The position numbers were made by a program, and so were the translations under genes. DNA of 64,000 nucleotides from an uncultured Planctomycetia bacterium. Its GTDB lineage: Bacteria > Planctomycetota > Phycisphaerae > Phycisphaerales > SM1A02. The first letter of the stretch is position 1; each line of letters starts with the position of its first letter. The stretch lies in contig CALMPF010000001.1 of the NCBI GenBank assembly GCA_937871505.1, positions 1 to 64,000 of the forward strand, given 5' to 3'. Below, one piece after another: positions 61,171 to 64,000 of the stretch. The notes under the pieces are model-generated. The model did not search any database, was not told where the DNA came from, and saw nothing but the letters and a program-made list of their open reading frames with translations.

Positions 61171-64000
61171 GTTCGCCTCGACCGCTGCCTTCGGGGGCGA
61201 AGCCGCGGCGCCGTCGCCGGCCTCCTCGGCGTTCTCGATCGACGTCTCGGCGGACGCTTCCGTCGACTTCGCCGCCTCGCCCTTGCCCAGGTGCAGCAGG
61301 AGGAAGTCCTCGTACTTGCGGTATCGCCCGATGGTCTTCACGTCGCCCCCGAGCCCGTGTCCGCCGGTGGGGTCGATGAAGAGGTCGACCAAGTGCTCCT
61401 TGCCGGCCTTGAGGAGCTCGCGATAGACGCGCACGGTGTCCTGATAGAGCACGTTGCTGTCCTCGACGCCATGGACGAGCAGCAGCCGCCCCTTGAGGTT
61501 CTTCGCGAGAGGAAGCAGCGAGAACTTGGCGAGGTCGGTCTGCCCCTGTCGGCTCGGACCGATCGTGCCGGTCGAGTACCACGCGTTGTAGTTCTCCCAC
61601 TCCGTCGGACCCGCCCCCGCGATGCCGACCGCGAAGACGTCCGGCTCGGTGTAGAGACACATCTGGGTCTGGAATCCGCCGAAGCTCCACCCATGGATGC
61701 CGACGCGCTTCGGGTCGACGCCATGATGCTCGGTCATCCACTTCGCGCCATCGACGAGATCCTCGACCTGCGGCTTTCCGACCTGCTCGAAGTTGCTCTT
61801 CTCGAAGAGGCCTCCGTACCCGCTGGCGCCGCGCGGATCGATCGTGCAGGTGACGTACCCGTGCACCGTGGCCATGTACCACGCGAAGAAGTAGCTCGCC
61901 GCGTCGGTCGCGCCGCGGAAGGCCATCTTGCGCTGCCCGAGCGGGCCTCCGTAGACGTAGATCAGGAGCGGACGCCGATCCTGCGGCGTCCAGTCGTCGG
62001 GCTTGAACATGTGCCCGTGGATGGTCTGTCCATGTCGATTGCGGTAGGAGAAGTACTCGGGGACCGCGCGGGTGAGCTTCCGGGCCTCGTCCGGATGCGA
62101 GTCGGTCAGCCGCCGTCCTGCGAGCTCGCCGTTCTCGCGATCGACCTGGATCGCGTAGAGCTCGCGGAGCGAGCCGAAGTCCGAGTGCAGCGCGAGGACC
62201 CGCAGCCCGTCCTCGCTGACCGCGGCGCCGTCGTGGAATCCCTCGCGGGTCGTCAGGCGGGCCATCGAGCCGTCCTCGACGTCGATGGCGAAGACGTGCT
62301 GCTGCGCCGGATCGTCCTTCGTCGAGAGCGCGTAGATGCGCCGGTGGTCCTTCGACATCGCGAAGGGGTAGACCTCGAACCGGCCCCGGGTCAGCGGCTC
62401 GAGGTTCTCGTAGATCGGATCGAGCACATGGAGCTGCCGGAACCCGCTCAGTTCCGTGATGAACACCAGCCGCCGGCTGTCGTCGAGATACTGCGGCTCG
62501 ATCAGCCGCGGCGTGTTCGGCCCGCCGTTGTGCAGGAACCGGTAGACGGGGCGCGCATCGCGGATCTCGAAGGCCGGCTTGGGGTCCTTGGGGGGCTCAG
62601 CCAGATCGGCGAGCGAGCGCGGAGCGGTGGGCGGCGTTGCGGTCGTCGCCTCGGTCGTCGTTGCACCGGCATCCTCGCCTTCGACGGAGCCATCACCCTG
62701 GGCGGAGACGACTGCGGTCCCGGCCGCGCCGCCACCGCTCTCGGAGGCCGAGTTCTCGCCCGGTCTGGAGCTGGGCTCCGCCTTCGCAGGCTCCTCCGGC
62801 TTCGCAACGAAGCTCGCTTCCATGATGTCGACGCGTCCGCTTGCCTGATCGAAGACCGCGAAGGCGACCCGCGACGAGTCCGGCGACCACCGCGGCAGGA
62901 CGAGGGCGTCGCGCGGTCCCGTCTGCTTGCGCGCGTAGACCTGCTTCAGAAGCCCGCGCTCGGCCTCGTGCCCGTCGAGGTCGTAGAGGTACACGGCCTG
63001 ATGGACCTCCGGCTGCGGATCGTCGGAGACCGTACGCGGCACCTGGCTCACCTGCGCGAAGCGATCTCGGTAGTTGACGATGTTGACGCGCCGCGGATTG
63101 GGCTGGCCTTCGTTCCGCGTCGCGATGAAGACGAGCCGCCGGCCGTCCGGGCTGAGCCGGTAGCTCGACATGCTCTCGCCGCCAGTCAGCGTCGGGTTGA
63201 TCTGCTCGAGCGCGCCGTCGTCGAAGCGGACGCGAATCAGGTCGCGTCCGCCGCCGCCGGAGCGGAGGTAGGTGTAGCCGGTGCCGTCGGGGAGCCACTG
63301 CACATCCGACTCGCTCTCGCGCGTCCGGGTGAGCCGCGCGATCCGCCCGGTCGGGCCATCGACGAAGGAACATCGGAAGAGGTCGCCCTGCGAGACAAAG
63401 ATCATCTCGTTCGCCGTCGGAGACCACTCGAACGACGAGATGCCGGGATACCGCGGCGCGCGCTCGTCGTCGGCGTCCTTCTCGCCGACCCAGTCGCCGA
63501 GATTCCGCGCCGTGAAGCGCAGGATTCCGTCGTCCGGCGGCGTCTCGCTCGACTGGACGACCTCGCTCGACTGGACGATCTCGCCATCGGCTCCGCCCGT
63601 CGCGCCTCCATCGGCGCCGGTCGGCGGCAGCCGCGATGCCTCGAAGCGCAGCGCCAATCCCATTGCGTCCACGAGAATCGTCCCCTCGGCCCTTTCATCC
63701 TCGAGCGTCGCCTCGACGCGCGCCGTGATCGGCGGCTGCTCCGGACGGAGCACGAAGGAGAGGAGCTTCCGCTCGGGCTCCCAGCGCCCTTCGGTCATCG
63801 GCAGGGTCATGCCGGCCGCCTTGACGACGCCGGAGACGGCGCCATCCTCACCAAGCAGCACCTCGATCGAGAAGGCGATCCCCTCCGGCGGAAGCAGCTC
63901 AATGCCTTCGGCAAGCAGCCGCCCATCCCACGTTCCCGAGACCGCATCGGCGTGCGTCGGCGGCGCTGACGAAGCGCCGTCGACACGCTGCGCCGCGCCG
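61114..64000 (-). CDS. Prolyl oligopeptidase, S9 (DPP-IV type), 5' end outside the window
   Basis: The frame is open from the right edge down to stop at 61114 (at least 962 residues). An N-terminal part (GTWDGRLLAEGIELLPPEG) precedes a beta-propeller region with repeated strands (GISSFEWSPTANEMIFVSQG, DVQWLPDGTGYTYLRSGGGG, LPRWSPDSSRVAFAVFDQAS). The C-terminal peptidase domain has the catalytic Ser in GIHGWSFGGFQT, Asp in VHGVEDSNVLYQ and His in PTGGHGLGGD. There is an Ala/Glu-rich linker of about 75 residues near the propeller centre and a charged C-terminal tail (EASAETSIENAEEAGD). It probably is an exported di- or tripeptidyl peptidase. Codons at the very end fall in palindrome E. Confidence 0.88.
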   Translation of the reverse strand, partial: GAAQRVDGASSAPPTHADAVSGTWDGRLLAEGIELLPPEGIAFSIEVLLGEDGAVSGVVKAAGMTLPMTEGRWEPERKLLSFVLRPEQPPITARVEATLEDERAEGTILVDAMGLALRFEASRLPPTGADGGATGGADGEIVQSSEVVQSSETPPDDGILRFTARNLGDWVGEKDADDERAPRYPGISSFEWSPTANEMIFVSQGDLFRCSFVDGPTGRIARLTRTRESESDVQWLPDGTGYTYLRSGGGGRDLIRVRFDDGALEQINPTLTGGESMSSYRLSPDGRRLVFIATRNEGQPNPRRVNIVNYRDRFAQVSQVPRTVSDDPQPEVHQAVYLYDLDGHEAERGLLKQVYARKQTGPRDALVLPRWSPDSSRVAFAVFDQASGRVDIMEASFVAKPEEPAKAEPSSRPGENSASESGGGAAGTAVVSAQGDGSVEGEDAGATTTEATTATPPTAPRSLADLAEPPKDPKPAFEIRDARPVYRFLHNGGPNTPRLIEPQYLDDSRRLVFITELSGFRQLHVLDPIYENLEPLTRGRFEVYPFAMSKDHRRIYALSTKDDPAQQHVFAIDVEDGSMARLTTREGFHDGAAVSEDGLRVLALHSDFGSLRELYAIQVDRENGELAGRRLTDSHPDEARKLTRAVPEYFSYRNRHGQTIHGHMFKPDDWTPQDRRPLLIYVYGGPLGQRKMAFRGATDAASYFFAWYMATVHGYVTCTIDPRGASGYGGLFEKSNFEQVGKPQVEDLVDGAKWMTEHHGVDPKRVGIHGWSFGGFQTQMCLYTEPDVFAVGIAGAGPTEWENYNAWYSTGTIGPSRQGQTDLAKFSLLPLAKNLKGRLLLVHGVEDSNVLYQDTVRVYRELLKAGKEHLVDLFIDPTGGHGLGGDVKTIGRYRKYEDFLLLHLGKGEAAKSTEASAETSIENAEEAGDGAAASPPKAAVEANGERAGEDAIRLSARPQPE

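Overview
The window is high-GC bacterial chromosome and most likely comes from the Planctomycetota, probably a Phycisphaerae-type lineage. The clues are a secreted protein with dockerin-like repeats of the DLNGDGSVDG type, a GldA/GldF/GldG-like ABC operon ending in a DUF4340 protein, lysine synthesis through LL-diaminopimelate aminotransferase (DapL), a DUF1573 protein, and many Tat or lipoprotein signals. No rRNA, tRNA, CRISPR array or prophage was seen. Both window edges cut through genes: a minus-strand gene runs off the left edge and the 5' end of a minus-strand peptidase runs off the right edge.

Layout. 1-2.9 kb: remains of a minus-strand CHAT protease-NTPase-TPR protein whose N-terminal part has been replaced by a decayed IS3-family element. 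3.1-6.8 kb: prmC, a Cupin_5 protein, and a PAS/GAF/receiver protein that looks like a hybrid histidine kinase without a catalytic core. 7.1-12.4 kb: a tightly overlapping four-gene ABC/Gld-like operon closed by a hairpin. 12.5-20 kb: LOG-family protein, ribD overlapping a membrane SpoIIE-type phosphatase, fusA, and an RNase HII-like protein. 20.5-27.2 kb: zwf overlapping a GH63-like glucosidase, then uvrB. 27.3-31.2 kb: pdxH, a membrane protein, a DUF1573 protein and the dockerin-like protein. 31.3-40.7 kb: dnaE, a GT4 glycosyltransferase, an orphan DNA methyltransferase divergent from dapL, rlmE and a lipoprotein. 41-47.5 kb: a small membrane ORF, a Tat/lipoprotein amidase, a pair of small conserved-looking proteins, galE, a PagL-like lipid A deacylase and a Nudix hydrolase.

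47.8-53.9 kb is a metabolic operon for a periplasmic PaoABC-type molybdenum aldehyde oxidoreductase. It holds a Tat-exported 2Fe-2S subunit, a molybdopterin subunit, a FAD subunit with four extra cysteines, an XdhC/PaoD-like chaperone and a MocA-like cytidylyltransferase. A small cysteine-containing protein of unknown function sits inside it. 53.8-58.1 kb holds an aminotransferase class IV enzyme, two small envelope proteins, an esterase and a VOC dioxygenase. 59.2-61.1 kb holds a HTH-like/TPR protein whose stop codon overlaps the start of a small exported or membrane protein, a layout like RRNPP peptide-sensing systems. A prolyl oligopeptidase (S9/DPP-IV type) fills the right end.

Between the genes there are two unusual layers of structure. 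One is a family of about 180-nt long imperfect palindromes (29863-30042, 41292-41475, 55626-55808, with a shorter relative at 54931-55036 and a possible one at 61097) that share sequence with one another. The other is a set of unrelated short G-rich tandem repeats with periods of 9 to 17 bp. The XRE-TPR/peptide pair, the palindrome family, the IS-interrupted CHAT gene and the structured leader with a terminator upstream of pagL are the best candidates for new biology.
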